Positions 45,157 through 54,088 are shown, numbered from the stretch's first letter. The stretch is 64,000 nt of DNA from Siphlonurus alternatus (GCA_949825025.1 CATKWE010000033.1:17596-81595), one strand, 5' to 3'. Notes: generated from the letters alone by a model not told the origin. Program-made: numbers and translations.

Positions 45157-45930
45157 ATGGATATTGCTAAACTAGATATAAAAAATTTATACAAAACTTT
45201 TCAAGTAGATGGAAATGAAATAGAAATTTTAAAAGATATTAATTTAGAAATTAAAAATGGTGAATTTGTTTCCATAGTTGGACATAGCGGTTGTGGTAAA
45301 AGCACACTTCTAAAAATCATTGCTGGCATTATGCCTTACAGCGTTGGAACTGTTAAAATTGATGACAAATTAATAACGCAACCAGATGTTGATCGTGGTA
45401 TGGTGTTTCAGGAACATCGTTTGTTGCCTTGGCTTACAGTAGGTGAAAATATAAAATTAGGACTTCATAAAAAGACAAGTGAAGAGCAGAACGAAATAGT
45501 CCGTAAGCATTTAGAATTAGTAAATCTTCAGGATTTTATAAACGCCTACCCGAACCAGCTTTCTGGTGGGATGTCACAAAGGGCTGCAATAGCAAGGGCA
45601 CTTGCAAATAACCCCGAAGTTTTATTACTAGATGAGCCGTTCGGTGCTCTTGACGCATTAACCCGTATTTCATTACAACATGAAGTTTTAAGGATTAGAG
45701 CCGAGCAAAACACGACAATGGTTTTAGTTACTCACGACATAGACGAAGCTATATTCCTTGGTGATAGAGTTGTTGTCATGTCTGCCCGCCCTGGTGAGAT
45801 TAAAAATATATTTAAAATCGACTTACCAAGACCTAGGGACAGAGCGTCAAGCGACTTTGCTTACTACAAAAACAAAATATTTAAAGAATTCTTTTCGGAA
45901 GAAAAATTGCAAGTAGAGTATTCTTTATAG
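45157..45930 (+). CDS. ABC ATPase, nitrate/sulfonate/taurine type (SsuB/TauB-like)
   Basis: 257 residues, ATG directly after the previous stop, AGGAGGA inside the previous gene. Walker A GHSGCGKST, Q loop FQEHRLLPWLT, signature LSGGMSQR, Walker B VLLLDEPFGALD, H loop VTHD. The stop codon TAG at 45928-45930 lies in a partial R2 repeat. Confidence 0.9.
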   Translation: MDIAKLDIKNLYKTFQVDGNEIEILKDINLEIKNGEFVSIVGHSGCGKSTLLKIIAGIMPYSVGTVKIDDKLITQPDVDRGMVFQEHRLLPWLTVGENIKLGLHKKTSEEQNEIVRKHLELVNLQDFINAYPNQLSGGMSQRAAIARALANNPEVLLLDEPFGALDALTRISLQHEVLRIRAEQNTTMVLVTHDIDEAIFLGDRVVVMSARPGEIKNIFKIDLPRPRDRASSDFAYYKNKIFKEFFSEEKLQVEYSL

Positions 45931-45950
45931 CAATTCCGTTTTTACATATG
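45926..45950. repeat. R2 copy d, partial
   Basis: TATAGCAATTCCGTTTTTACATATG, one end of R2; contains the stop codon of the SsuB-like gene. Confidence 0.55.
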
Positions 45951-45999
45951 ATCACTTCTGGATACCTCTAAAAACTATAAATTAAAAAGGAGTTTGTTT

Positions 46000-47886
46000 A
46001 TGAGAAAAATATATTTATTACTTTTTATTTTAGTACTATCCATTTTCTCAGGTTGTGCTAATTCAAAAGAAGCAAGTAATGTCAATCAATTAAAAACTGT
46101 AAAAATTGGCACTCCCGACGCGGCTGGTAATTTAGATGGTTTAGCAGGTATAGCCCATGATAAAAGTTTTTTAGATGAAGAACTGAAAAAAATAGGCTAT
46201 CAATCTGAAATCGTTGGCTTTGCTGGAGCAGGTCCTGCTGTTAACGAAGCTTTAATAGGCAAGTCTATTGACTTTGCTATACTTGCTGATTTCCCAACAA
46301 TTACAGCAAAATCAAAAGGCGTAGACACTAAACTGCTTGCTATTGTAAACAGCAATGCTAACTGCTCTATCGCCGTTAGCCCTAACTCACAATACAATAG
46401 CATAGTTGACTTAAAAGGCAAAAAAATAGCAATCCCCAAAGGCACTTACATGCAAAGATTTTTTGTTTCTTTGATAAAAGAAAATGCGTTACAAGAGTCT
46501 GATTTTGAAATTGTACAAATGACTACAGATATGGAATCTGCCCTAGTTGCGGGTGCTGTAGATGCTATATTATTTACCGATAACGAGATTAATAAAATTG
46601 TATTCCAAAATAAAAATGCCCGAATAATAGAATCATCAAACGATTATCCAGATTATAGTGGGCAAATGCTTTTTGTTGGAAGAAGTGACTACATAGAACA
46701 AAACCAAGATGTCGCAGTTGCTATTATCAATTCACTATATAACTCAAAACAGTTTGCTCAAGAACAACCAAAAGAAGCTATAACTATATTAGCTACAGCT
46801 AACAAAACAACAGATGAAGTTGCCGAAAATACTTACCACTATCAAAAAGCAGACACACTAAATAATGAGCTATTGCAACCAACAGATGCTACATTAAAAA
46901 AGCTAGAAGAAACTAAAACATTTCTTTTGGATAATAAATTGATTACAGTAGATTTTGCAATAAATGAGTGGTATGATAGTAGCGTGTATGATAAAATAAA
47001 TCCAAATACAGAAGTAAAAACAAATACTGATAAACCATATCTTGAGTTTATAGATGCCCTTCAAAACAAAGTTGTACTGGATAAAAAACCGCAAAGAGTC
47101 GTTTCTCTGTATGGCTCATACGCTCAAATGTGGCTTTTAGCTGGTGGAAGCTTGGTGGGCGTTACAGATGATGTGGTTAATGAACGTAAATTAGATGTTG
47201 GCAATGATGTAACCATTATAGGCACTGTGAAAGACCCAAGCATAGAAAAAATATTAAGCCTAAATCCTGATTTTATTATTTTATCTAACGTTTATAAAAC
47301 CCAAGTGGATATGGCTGAAACATTTGAGAAATCTAATATACCTTATGCGTACTTCAACGTTGAGACATTTGATAATTATTTGCAAGTATTAGATACTTTT
47401 ACAACTATCACTGGCGATAAGCAGTTGTATGAAACAAACGGCTTGGCTGTAGAAAAGCAAATCAATGAAATTATAAATAAAACAAAAAGCATAGATAGCA
47501 AGCCAAAAGTTTTATTGCTAAGAGCGTTTTCCTCTGGTGTTAAAACTTTAGATGAAAAAAGTTTGACTGGAGAAATGTTAAATGATTTAGGAGCAATTAA
47601 CCTAGCTACAAAATATCCTTCTTTATTAGACCAACTGAGTATGGAAATAATTTTAAAGGAAGAACCTGATTTTATTTTTGTTACAACTATGGGTGATAGC
47701 GATAAAGCTTTGCAACAAATGCAATCATTTATAGACAGCAACCCTGCTTGGAATAGCCTTAGTGCCATTAAAGCAAGTAAATATTTTGTGTTACCTAAAG
47801 ATTTGTTCCATTTTAAGCCGAACAACAGATGGGGAGAAGCTTATGAGCAACTTGCAAAAAAATTATACCCTGAACAATTTAATTAA
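46000..47886 (+). CDS. Double substrate-binding lipoprotein (NMT1/SsuA-like fused to FepB/BtuF-like)
   Basis: 628 residues from ATG 46000 (AAGGAG). Lipoprotein signal with lipobox SGC near 20. Residues about 35-335 form an SsuA/NMT1-type domain (VKIGTPDAAGNLDGLAG, AILADFPTI, LKGKKIAIPKGT). Residues about 345-628 form a Peripla_BP_2 domain (PQRVVSLYGSYAQMWLLAG, IEKILSLNPDFIIL, NPAWNSLSAIKASKYFVLP). The gene stands between the SsuBC-like pair and the FecCD-type permease, so each half matches a different adjacent ABC transporter. Both domains occur separately elsewhere; the fusion is unusual. Overlaps the next gene by 44 bases. Confidence 0.85.
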   Translation: MRKIYLLLFILVLSIFSGCANSKEASNVNQLKTVKIGTPDAAGNLDGLAGIAHDKSFLDEELKKIGYQSEIVGFAGAGPAVNEALIGKSIDFAILADFPTITAKSKGVDTKLLAIVNSNANCSIAVSPNSQYNSIVDLKGKKIAIPKGTYMQRFFVSLIKENALQESDFEIVQMTTDMESALVAGAVDAILFTDNEINKIVFQNKNARIIESSNDYPDYSGQMLFVGRSDYIEQNQDVAVAIINSLYNSKQFAQEQPKEAITILATANKTTDEVAENTYHYQKADTLNNELLQPTDATLKKLEETKTFLLDNKLITVDFAINEWYDSSVYDKINPNTEVKTNTDKPYLEFIDALQNKVVLDKKPQRVVSLYGSYAQMWLLAGGSLVGVTDDVVNERKLDVGNDVTIIGTVKDPSIEKILSLNPDFIILSNVYKTQVDMAETFEKSNIPYAYFNVETFDNYLQVLDTFTTITGDKQLYETNGLAVEKQINEIINKTKSIDSKPKVLLLRAFSSGVKTLDEKSLTGEMLNDLGAINLATKYPSLLDQLSMEIILKEEPDFIFVTTMGDSDKALQQMQSFIDSNPAWNSLSAIKASKYFVLPKDLFHFKPNNRWGEAYEQLAKKLYPEQFN

Positions 47887-48877
47887 TAAAAACTTGCTCA
47901 TTCCTATTTTGTTTGTAGTTTTAATAATAATAGCTATTTTAAGTATTGCTTTGGGTGCTGTAAACATTAGCATAAAAGACGTTATTACTGCTGTTTTTTC
48001 CAATAATCATAAAGATTTTAATTATCAAATAATAAATTATGTTAGAATACCTAGAGTTTTGGCTGCGATATTAGTTGGCAGTGCTTTGTCTGTTAGCGGT
48101 TGTATACTTCAGTCAATATTAAAAAACCCACTAGCATCACCAAATATCATTGGTATCAATTCTGGAGCGGGACTTTTCACAATAATTGCTTCTGTGGTTT
48201 TTCCATATAGTTTTATGGCTTTGCCAATTGCTTCGTTTATGGGGGCGTTGTTTGCATCTCTTTTGGTTTGCTTTATCGCATTTAAAACATCAGCGTCAAG
48301 GCTTACAATTATAGTTGGTGGCATAGCGGTTAGCAATCTTTTAAGCGCTGGTATTGACCTTGTTATTATTTTAAAAAACGAAACTGTGCTTAGTCGGATA
48401 AATTTTATCGTAGGTGGTTTTTCGGCGGTTTCTTTTCGTGATATTAAGTTTTCGGGTATAGTAATTATTATATGTATATTTATAGCACTCCTTTTAAGCT
48501 ATGAAGTAGATGTCATGGGACTTGGCGACGATGTTGCTAAATCTCTAGGTCTTAATGTGAAGTTGTATCGGTTTGTTTATATTGTACTAGTGGCAATGCT
48601 AGCTGGTTCGGCTGTTAGCATTGCTGGTCTTATCGGTTTTGTTGGTCTTATTGTGCCTAATTTATCAAGGTATATTGTAGGCAATAGAAGTCGCATTTTG
48701 ATACCAACCTCCATGCTTGTCGGGGCAATTGTTACTTTGGTATGTGATACTGTATCAAGAATTATTTTTGCCCCCTATGAAGTCCCAGTTGGTATAGTGC
48801 TTTCTTTTCTTGGAACACCATTCTTTATTCATCAAATATTTACACAGAACAGAGGATTTAAAAATGCTCGAATTTAA
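47843..48877 (+). CDS. FecCD-type ABC permease
   Basis: 344 residues from ATG 47843 (GGGGAGA upstream, inside the previous gene). About ten helices with family blocks LRIPRV-like YVRIPRVLAAILVGSALSVSG, NPLASPNIIGINSGAG, GLIGFVGLIVPNLSR. Class used for siderophores, haem, cobalamin or molybdate/tungstate. Likely partner of the C-terminal domain of the fused binding protein. Confidence 0.92.
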   Translation: MSNLQKNYTLNNLINKNLLIPILFVVLIIIAILSIALGAVNISIKDVITAVFSNNHKDFNYQIINYVRIPRVLAAILVGSALSVSGCILQSILKNPLASPNIIGINSGAGLFTIIASVVFPYSFMALPIASFMGALFASLLVCFIAFKTSASRLTIIVGGIAVSNLLSAGIDLVIILKNETVLSRINFIVGGFSAVSFRDIKFSGIVIIICIFIALLLSYEVDVMGLGDDVAKSLGLNVKLYRFVYIVLVAMLAGSAVSIAGLIGFVGLIVPNLSRYIVGNRSRILIPTSMLVGAIVTLVCDTVSRIIFAPYEVPVGIVLSFLGTPFFIHQIFTQNRGFKNARI

Positions 48878-49631
48878 AAACATTAACCTCAAATATAATA
48901 GCAAACAAATTTTATCTAACGTCAATTTGAAAATAGAGGAAGGAACTATCACAAGTATTATCGGTCTTAATGGTTGTGGCAAAACAACATTATTAAAGCT
49001 AGCACTAAAACTGATTTATCCAGATTGTGGTCAAATTTTATACAACGGATTAGATATAAAAAATATTTCGTTAAAAGAATTTGCGAAGCTGTTTTCTTAT
49101 TTACCGCAATCAAGAGACATACCTTTGACAGATGTCAAAACATTAGTTATGCATGGCCGATACCCTCACATGTCTTTTCCGAGAACTCCAACTAAAAACG
49201 ACGATGAAATCGTTGACTATGCCATGAAGCTAATGAATGTAGATAATTTTAGCTCTATCCAACTTAATCATTTATCTGGCGGAGAGCGTCAAAGAGTCTA
49301 TTTTGCAATGATTATTGCACAAGAGAGCAAATTTCTTTTTCTTGATGAACCAGCGACATATTTTGATATTAATTATCAAATAGAGCTTATTAACATTTTG
49401 GAAAAACTAAAAAAACAGTCAAAAACAACTGTCATGGTTTGTCATGATATTTTGCAAGCGTTATCTAGTTCTGACTATATAATTTTAATGGACAAAGGCT
49501 CTGTTGCAATGTGTGGCAACCCTAATGAAATCTATGAAAGCAGATTGATAGACAAAATTTTTCAAATTGAAATTAGTAAAAAAAATATAGATGGTTTTGA
49601 TTATTACTTTATTCTAAGGAAAGGATTTTAA
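48864..49631 (+). CDS. FecE/BtuD-type ABC ATPase
   Basis: 255 residues from ATG 48864 (AGAGG upstream), overlapping the permease by 14 bases. Walker A GLNGCGKTT, signature LSGGERQR, Walker B FLFLDEP, H loop VCHD. Energises the FecCD-type permease. Confidence 0.92.
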   Translation: MLEFKNINLKYNSKQILSNVNLKIEEGTITSIIGLNGCGKTTLLKLALKLIYPDCGQILYNGLDIKNISLKEFAKLFSYLPQSRDIPLTDVKTLVMHGRYPHMSFPRTPTKNDDEIVDYAMKLMNVDNFSSIQLNHLSGGERQRVYFAMIIAQESKFLFLDEPATYFDINYQIELINILEKLKKQSKTTVMVCHDILQALSSSDYIILMDKGSVAMCGNPNEIYESRLIDKIFQIEISKKNIDGFDYYFILRKGF

Positions 49632-49634
49632 ACT

Positions 49635-50510
49635 ATGGAGGCTGAAATTTTTCAAGAATTAAAAAAAGGCGGATTTTTAAAACAAGCTCAAAAAAATAAA
49701 TATTCTATGAGAATTCATGTTATAGGGGGTCACATAACGTCAGAACAACTCTTGGCTGTTAATGAACTAGCAAATAAGTTTGGCAAGGGATATGTACATA
49801 TAACATCAAGACAAGGTATCGAAATCCCTTTTATAGATTTTAACGATGTCATTACAATTAAGCAAGAATTAACTACATTAGGTCTTTCTCTCGGTGCTAG
49901 CGGAAAAAGGGTGCGTAGCATTGTCGCTTGTCAGGGTAACGCCATATGTGGCGGTGGACTTATAGAAACAAGTGGATTGGCAAAAGAAATAGATGAAAAA
50001 TATTTTAACAAAGATTTGCCTCATAAATTTAAAATAGGAATTACAGGGTGTAAAAACAACTGCCTTAAAGCGGAAGAAAATGACTTTGGTATTAAAGGTG
50101 CTGCTATCGTTTCATGGAATAAGGAGAATTGCACTTTTTGTGGCTTATGCAAAATGAGTTGCAGATGGAACGTAATCCGTATAAATAAATCAAAAAAAAC
50201 ATTGAATGTAAACCAAAACAAATGCGAAAACTGTGGAAAGTGTGCTAAAGTCTGTCCTCACTCTTGTTGGCATACTGAGTATGGGTATAAAGCATTTATC
50301 GGTGGTAACTTTGGTAAAAACATAGGTATTGGTAAACAAATGGTTCCTATAATTAAAGATAAGGAAACTTTGTTTAAGGTGCTGGACACGACGATACAAT
50401 ATTTTAATGAATTTGGCAAGCAAAAAGAGAGACTTGGGACAACATTAAAGCGTAATGGTTCGGAAACTTTACAAAGTAGATTAGACAGTTTAAAAGGTCA
50501 CTTCTTTTAG
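49635..50510 (+). CDS. Siroheme sulfite/nitrite reductase-like ferredoxin protein
   Basis: 291 residues. An N-terminal NIR_SIR ferredoxin-like half domain (about 20-85, GYVHITSRQGIEIPF), then the siroheme-[4Fe-4S] ligands: C-x5-C in ACQGNAICGGG and C-x3-C in GCKNNCLKAEENDFG. A ferredoxin insertion with two 4Fe-4S motifs follows (CTFCGLCKMSC and CENCGKCAKVC). This is the layout of small anaerobic sulfite-reductase subunits (AsrC-like). Reduces sulfite, nitrite or a related anion in the cytoplasm. Last gene of the operon; the terminator overlaps its stop. Confidence 0.87.
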   Translation: MEAEIFQELKKGGFLKQAQKNKYSMRIHVIGGHITSEQLLAVNELANKFGKGYVHITSRQGIEIPFIDFNDVITIKQELTTLGLSLGASGKRVRSIVACQGNAICGGGLIETSGLAKEIDEKYFNKDLPHKFKIGITGCKNNCLKAEENDFGIKGAAIVSWNKENCTFCGLCKMSCRWNVIRINKSKKTLNVNQNKCENCGKCAKVCPHSCWHTEYGYKAFIGGNFGKNIGIGKQMVPIIKDKETLFKVLDTTIQYFNEFGKQKERLGTTLKRNGSETLQSRLDSLKGHFF

Positions 50511-50522
50511 AAGCGACCTTTT
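50492..50522 (+). terminator. Terminator of the sulfur operon
   Basis: AAAAGGTCACTTC / GAAGCGACCTTTT with a five-base loop; one mismatch. The stop codon TAG (50508-50510) is within the loop. Confidence 0.75.
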
Positions 50523-50628
50523 GGACATTCTTTGGTTTAAATGGTATAATCATCCAATTTTTTGATAATATAGTAAATTAATTTGAAAACACTAATGTAA
50601 TATGGTATAATATGCCAAGGTGATAATT

Positions 50629-51006
50629 ATGGCATATTCGTTAGATTTAAGAAAAAAAGTAATTGATTATAGGAAAACTCATTCTCTTGAAGAAACTCAC
50701 AAAACTTTTAACATAAGCAAATCAACAATATCTGATTGGGAAAAATTAAGTCAAGAAACAGGCAGTTTGAAAAAACGCCCTTTAAACCGTACATTTAAGA
50801 AGATTGACCCCGTAGAATTAGCAACGTATATTATAGAAAACCCTGACCACTATCTAAGAGAAATCGGGGAGCATTTCAATTGCTCGCCAGCTGCTGTTTT
50901 TTATGCCTTGGAAAACCAGAAGATAACTTTAAAAAAACTCAAATTCGTTATAGTGAGGCAAATAAAGAAAAACGTGAAACTTTCAAAAAAGATTTGGCAA
51001 AACTAG
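50629..51006 (+). CDS. IS-B orfA, helix-turn-helix part of IS630 transposase
   Basis: Start ATG 50629 seven bases after AAGG. The A7 tract at 50931-50937 is in the phase A AAA AAA, a classical -1 slippery heptamer leading into orfB. Confidence 0.86.
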   Translation: MAYSLDLRKKVIDYRKTHSLEETHKTFNISKSTISDWEKLSQETGSLKKRPLNRTFKKIDPVELATYIIENPDHYLREIGEHFNCSPAAVFYALENQKITLKKLKFVIVRQIKKNVKLSKKIWQN

Positions 51007-51482
51007 AACAAAAACATCCTGAAAAATCCATATTTTATGCAGATGAGACAGGTATTGACAAATATATTTATAGATCCAATGTACGAGCGAAAAAAGGAGT
51101 TAAAGTCTACAGCAAAATCAGAGGCAAAAAGTACGAAAGAATTTCTATTGTCGCAGGAAAATGCGGTGATAAAATCGTTGCGCCGCTTACTTACAAGGGA
51201 ACTGCAGACAGCGCCCTTTTCGAATATTGGTTTGAAAATTGTTTTTGTCCTGAAATTGCCGAAAATATAGCAGTGATAGACAATGCTAGTATTCACAGAA
51301 AAAACAAACTTATTAAAATCGCAAAGAAATTTAATATTATTTTGCTGTTCCAACCTCCATATTCACCAGACCTCAATAAAATTGAAAAATTTTGGGCATG
51401 GCTTAAAAAAGAGCTACGTTCTGTCTCGAAATTATTCAATAATCTGTTTGATGCAATTTGTTATTGTTTTAAACTTAAATAA
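50880..51482 (+). CDS. IS-B orfB, DDE catalytic part of IS630 transposase
   Basis: Catalytic half (YADETGIDK, VIDNASIH, NKIEKFWAWL). Expressed by -1 frameshift from orfA. Confidence 0.88.
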   Translation: MLASCCFLCLGKPEDNFKKTQIRYSEANKEKRETFKKDLAKLEQKHPEKSIFYADETGIDKYIYRSNVRAKKGVKVYSKIRGKKYERISIVAGKCGDKIVAPLTYKGTADSALFEYWFENCFCPEIAENIAVIDNASIHRKNKLIKIAKKFNIILLFQPPYSPDLNKIEKFWAWLKKELRSVSKLFNNLFDAICYCFKLK

Positions 51483-51490
51483 CTATATTT

Positions 51491-51549
51491 TTATTACAGC
51501 ATAAACGTGGCAACGATGAGGAGCGACCACACGCTTGCTGTGGCGTATA
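51491..51549. repeat. R5, truncated copy
   Basis: Inverted copy of 10689-10746 with few changes, squeezed between IS-B copy 3 and IS-A copy 4. Confidence 0.7.
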
Positions 51550-51552
51550 TAG

Positions 51553-52152
51553 CTATTCTCTTTTAAAATAAGCTGTAATAGCGTCTTGAATTGTAGCGAA
51601 AAATTTGGCGTTTAGACGTAGCCAATTTTTCAAATTAGCCCAAAATTTTTCAATTTTATTTTTATCTGGCGAATAAGGCGGCAAGAAAATAACACAGCAA
51701 CCATATGATGCCGCAATTTTATGTACATCAGATTTTTTATGGAAAGCCGCATTATCCATTATGATAACGCTACCTTGTTTTAAGAGCGGGCACAAAAACC
51801 ATTCGAACCACTCATTAAACCAAGCAGTATTTGTGTTCCATTCGTATTTCATAAAGGCAAGCATCTTACCTCCGACCATGCCGCCAATGCAATTTAGTTT
51901 TTTAAATTTGCGCCCATAAGTCATTAAGCACACCCTTTTTCCACGCTTTGAGCGACCATATTCTCTGCTCAAATGTTTGTTTATGCCACATTCATCCACA
52001 TAAACTATGTCTGTCCCCGGTGGCGTTTCGGATATTTCGCAGTCAAACGCTACGCGCTCTACTTCGTTACGTTCTTTGTAAAATGGCTCTTTTTTTAAAG
52101 GTGATTTTTTTACGTTCCAAAGCGTGAAAGGCTCCAGATGTCGTACCACCAA
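51553..52152 (-). CDS. IS-A orfB, DDE catalytic part of IS630 transposase
   Basis: Intact catalytic frame identical in motifs to the other copies. Confidence 0.87.
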   Translation of the reverse strand: MVVRHLEPFTLWNVKKSPLKKEPFYKERNEVERVAFDCEISETPPGTDIVYVDECGINKHLSREYGRSKRGKRVCLMTYGRKFKKLNCIGGMVGGKMLAFMKYEWNTNTAWFNEWFEWFLCPLLKQGSVIIMDNAAFHKKSDVHKIAASYGCCVIFLPPYSPDKNKIEKFWANLKNWLRLNAKFFATIQDAITAYFKRE

Positions 52153-52402
52153 AATGCGTCGCTATATCACTCAATGTTGCATCGGGATACTCATTTACGT
52201 ACGCTTCAAGCTCTTTAGAATGAAATTTGCTTGTCGTCCTCTCCAATGAACGCATTTCTAAGCTTCCTGTTTCTTTTAGGAGCTTTTTCCACTCTTTTAT
52301 TGTGCTTTCGCTTACGCCAAGTTCCAAATACGCTTGCTTATATGTATGTCCTTTTTCTAAATAATTGAGGACAAGTTTCCTTGTATCTACTGAATATGCC
52401 AT
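52067..52402 (-). CDS. IS-A orfA, helix-turn-helix part of IS630 transposase
   Basis: As in the other IS-A copies, with Pro-to-Ser (MRSLERT) and Glu-to-Lys (LERKKITF) changes. Confidence 0.84.
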   Translation of the reverse strand: MAYSVDTRKLVLNYLEKGHTYKQAYLELGVSESTIKEWKKLLKETGSLEMRSLERTTSKFHSKELEAYVNEYPDATLSDIATHFGGTTSGAFHALERKKITFKKRAILQRT

Positions 52403-52451
52403 AGGTTAATTTTACCATACTTTAAGCTTGTTTTCAATAAAAATAGCTATA

Positions 52452-52877
52452 CTGAATCGCCAACACTTATTTAGACTGTTTCTAATGCAAAAACAAAAGA
52501 GATATTAGCTATAGCAAAAGACAAGTGTAAAACCCATGATTTTAAGATATTTAAAGAACAAAGAATGCGTATTGATAATGGTATAAAACTTTTGGCAGAT
52601 AGTGGTTTTCAAGGGATTTTGTCGTTTCATCAAAATAGCCTAACACCTATAAAAAAATCTAAGAATAAACCGTTAACGATGGGTTCAAAAGCCTACAACA
52701 ACAATCTTTCAAAACAACGTATTGTTATTGAAAATATTAATCGTCGTATAAAAAGGTTTGATATTTTTTTCTGATAGATATAGGAATAAACGCCAACACC
52801 ATGGGCTTAGAATGTCTTTAATTTATGCTATCCATAATATGGATGTCGTTGGATTTTGAGTTTTGGTACAGGTCTAA
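52452..52877 (+). pseudogene. IS5-type transposase remnant related to IS-C
   Basis: Frame with LLADSGFQGILSF and IVIENINRRIKRFDIF, then a frameshift near 52770 before YRNKRQHHGLRMSLIY. A right-end-like GTACAGGTCT lies at about 52867. Same family as IS-C but clearly diverged. The 5' half is lost at IS-A copy 4. Confidence 0.8.
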
Positions 52878-52888
52878 TATTTTAAACA

Positions 52889-52973
52889 TTATAAAATACC
52901 CCTATTTCTTAAAAACTGGTAAACTTCTTCAATGCCATCATGATCATTTTTTAAGGTTATTTTATATTTTTTC
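52889..52973 (-). pseudogene. 3' stump of an unknown gene
   Basis: Open frame of about 27 codons ending VYQFLRNRGIL and TAA, coming out of the R1 fragment. Too short to name. Confidence 0.35.
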
Positions 52974-53026
52974 TAATAGAGTCCTTGCGTAATTGCTTTC
53001 GCAATTACAGCGCATCACTAAATTAA
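52974..53026. repeat. R1 copy e, half copy
   Basis: Only the GTAATTGC-GAAA-GCAATTAC hairpin half remains; the rest stops at the end of IS-D at 53029. Confidence 0.75.
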
Positions 53027-53039
53027 TACTAATATCCCA

Positions 53040-53543
53040 TTAAACAGTTGATAAAATCCAGTCTCTTCCCGTTATGGATTTTACAATTTTTTTATCCAAA
53101 TTATTCATACTTATGCAAAGTTGGTCTACCACTTTATCAAGTGTTTTGAAAAAACGATTATCAAAATTTTTTTCTTTCATTTCTTCCCAAATTTGCTCTA
53201 TAGGGTTCATTTCTGGCGTAGCCTTTGGAATAAAGAAAAACTCAATATTATTTGGCAAAATCAAGCCTTCTGATTTATGCCATCCTGCATTGTCTGCACA
53301 CAAAACTATATAATCGTTTGGAAATTGTTTGGAAAGCGTTTCGAGAAAAAGGTTGGTCCACTGCGTATTGCATCCGCCTGCAACTATAAAAGAGGAGTCG
53401 CCATTTATGGGATCTATACCTCCGTATGCATAAACAAATTCTCTAATTTTTAATGAGGAAACCGTTGGTCTTGTGCCTTTTGGACACCAACAACTGCGTA
53501 CGTTTGTTATTCGTCCGAAAACAGATTCATCCATAAACATCAA
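53040..53543 (-). CDS. IS-D orfB, DDE catalytic part of IS630 transposase
   Basis: DDE residues in FMDESVFGR, CADNAGWHK and NPIEQIWEEM. The frame is open upstream to the slippery run, so the functional protein is the orfA-orfB fusion. Confidence 0.87.
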   Translation of the reverse strand: MMFMDESVFGRITNVRSCWCPKGTRPTVSSLKIREFVYAYGGIDPINGDSSFIVAGGCNTQWTNLFLETLSKQFPNDYIVLCADNAGWHKSEGLILPNNIEFFFIPKATPEMNPIEQIWEEMKEKNFDNRFFKTLDKVVDQLCISMNNLDKKIVKSITGRDWILSTV

Positions 53544-53584
53544 GCGAATTTTATCAAAATAATTATAGAAAAAATTACCATTCT

Positions 53585-54088
53585 TTAATTCGTTAATTCG
53601 AAAGTTAATTTTTTTGAGGCTTCTATTTCCGCCTCTGATGCTTTATTTGGATGCTCTTTTCTAGGCACAATTTTACGCCACTCTTGGCGTTCTAAAACTC
53701 GGTAAATTTGACCATTCCCACACTTGTGTTCTATTTTTTTACAATAAGCAATTTTAATTTCTTTTACAGTCACACATTCACCATTTAACGCTTTTTCCTT
53801 GAATTTTGAAATTATTTCTCGTTCATCATCTATAGACATGTTTCTGTGATTTCCGCCATAACTGCCTTTCAGTAGTCCGCTTATACCAACTTTAACGTAA
53901 ATGCAAATCCAGCGACTAACAACAGTTGGGTGTGCTTCTACTAAAGTCCCTATTTCAACATTGCTCTTTCCTTCTGCACGAAGTAAGACTGCACGCAACC
54001 TTTTTTCGACATATTTATTATGATTTTTATCTCGATATTTTTTTAGTTCTTCAATTTGTTTTTCGTTGATTTTATTAATTTTCGGCAT
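53585..54088 (-). CDS. IS-D orfA, helix-turn-helix part of IS630 transposase
   Basis: About 167 residues from the Met of MPKINKINEKQIEELKKY. Two HTH units (GKSNVEIGTLVEAHPTVVSRW and the EIKIAYCKKIEHKCGNGQIY region). Just before its stop lies a T7 tract (53609-53615), A AAA AAA on the coding strand, giving a -1 shift into orfB. Confidence 0.83.
   Translation of the reverse strand: MPKINKINEKQIEELKKYRDKNHNKYVEKRLRAVLLRAEGKSNVEIGTLVEAHPTVVSRWICIYVKVGISGLLKGSYGGNHRNMSIDDEREIISKFKEKALNGECVTVKEIKIAYCKKIEHKCGNGQIYRVLERQEWRKIVPRKEHPNKASEAEIEASKKLTFELTN

Larger units (their letters stand above)
50571..51485 (+). mobile_element. IS-B copy 3 (IS630 family, 915 bp)
   Basis: Complete, TA flanks at 50569-50570 and 51486-51487. 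Differs from copies 1 and 2 at only a few bases. Confidence 0.93.
51550..52449 (-). mobile_element. IS-A copy 4 (IS630 family, 900 bp)
   Basis: Complete, TA flanks at 51548-51549 and 52450-52451. Inserted in, or recombined next to, the R5 repeat. Confidence 0.93.

Noticed and set aside
52934..52973. Extension of the stump at 52889 into R1 as a full gene
   Set aside because: The frame closes in the repeat and there is no start.
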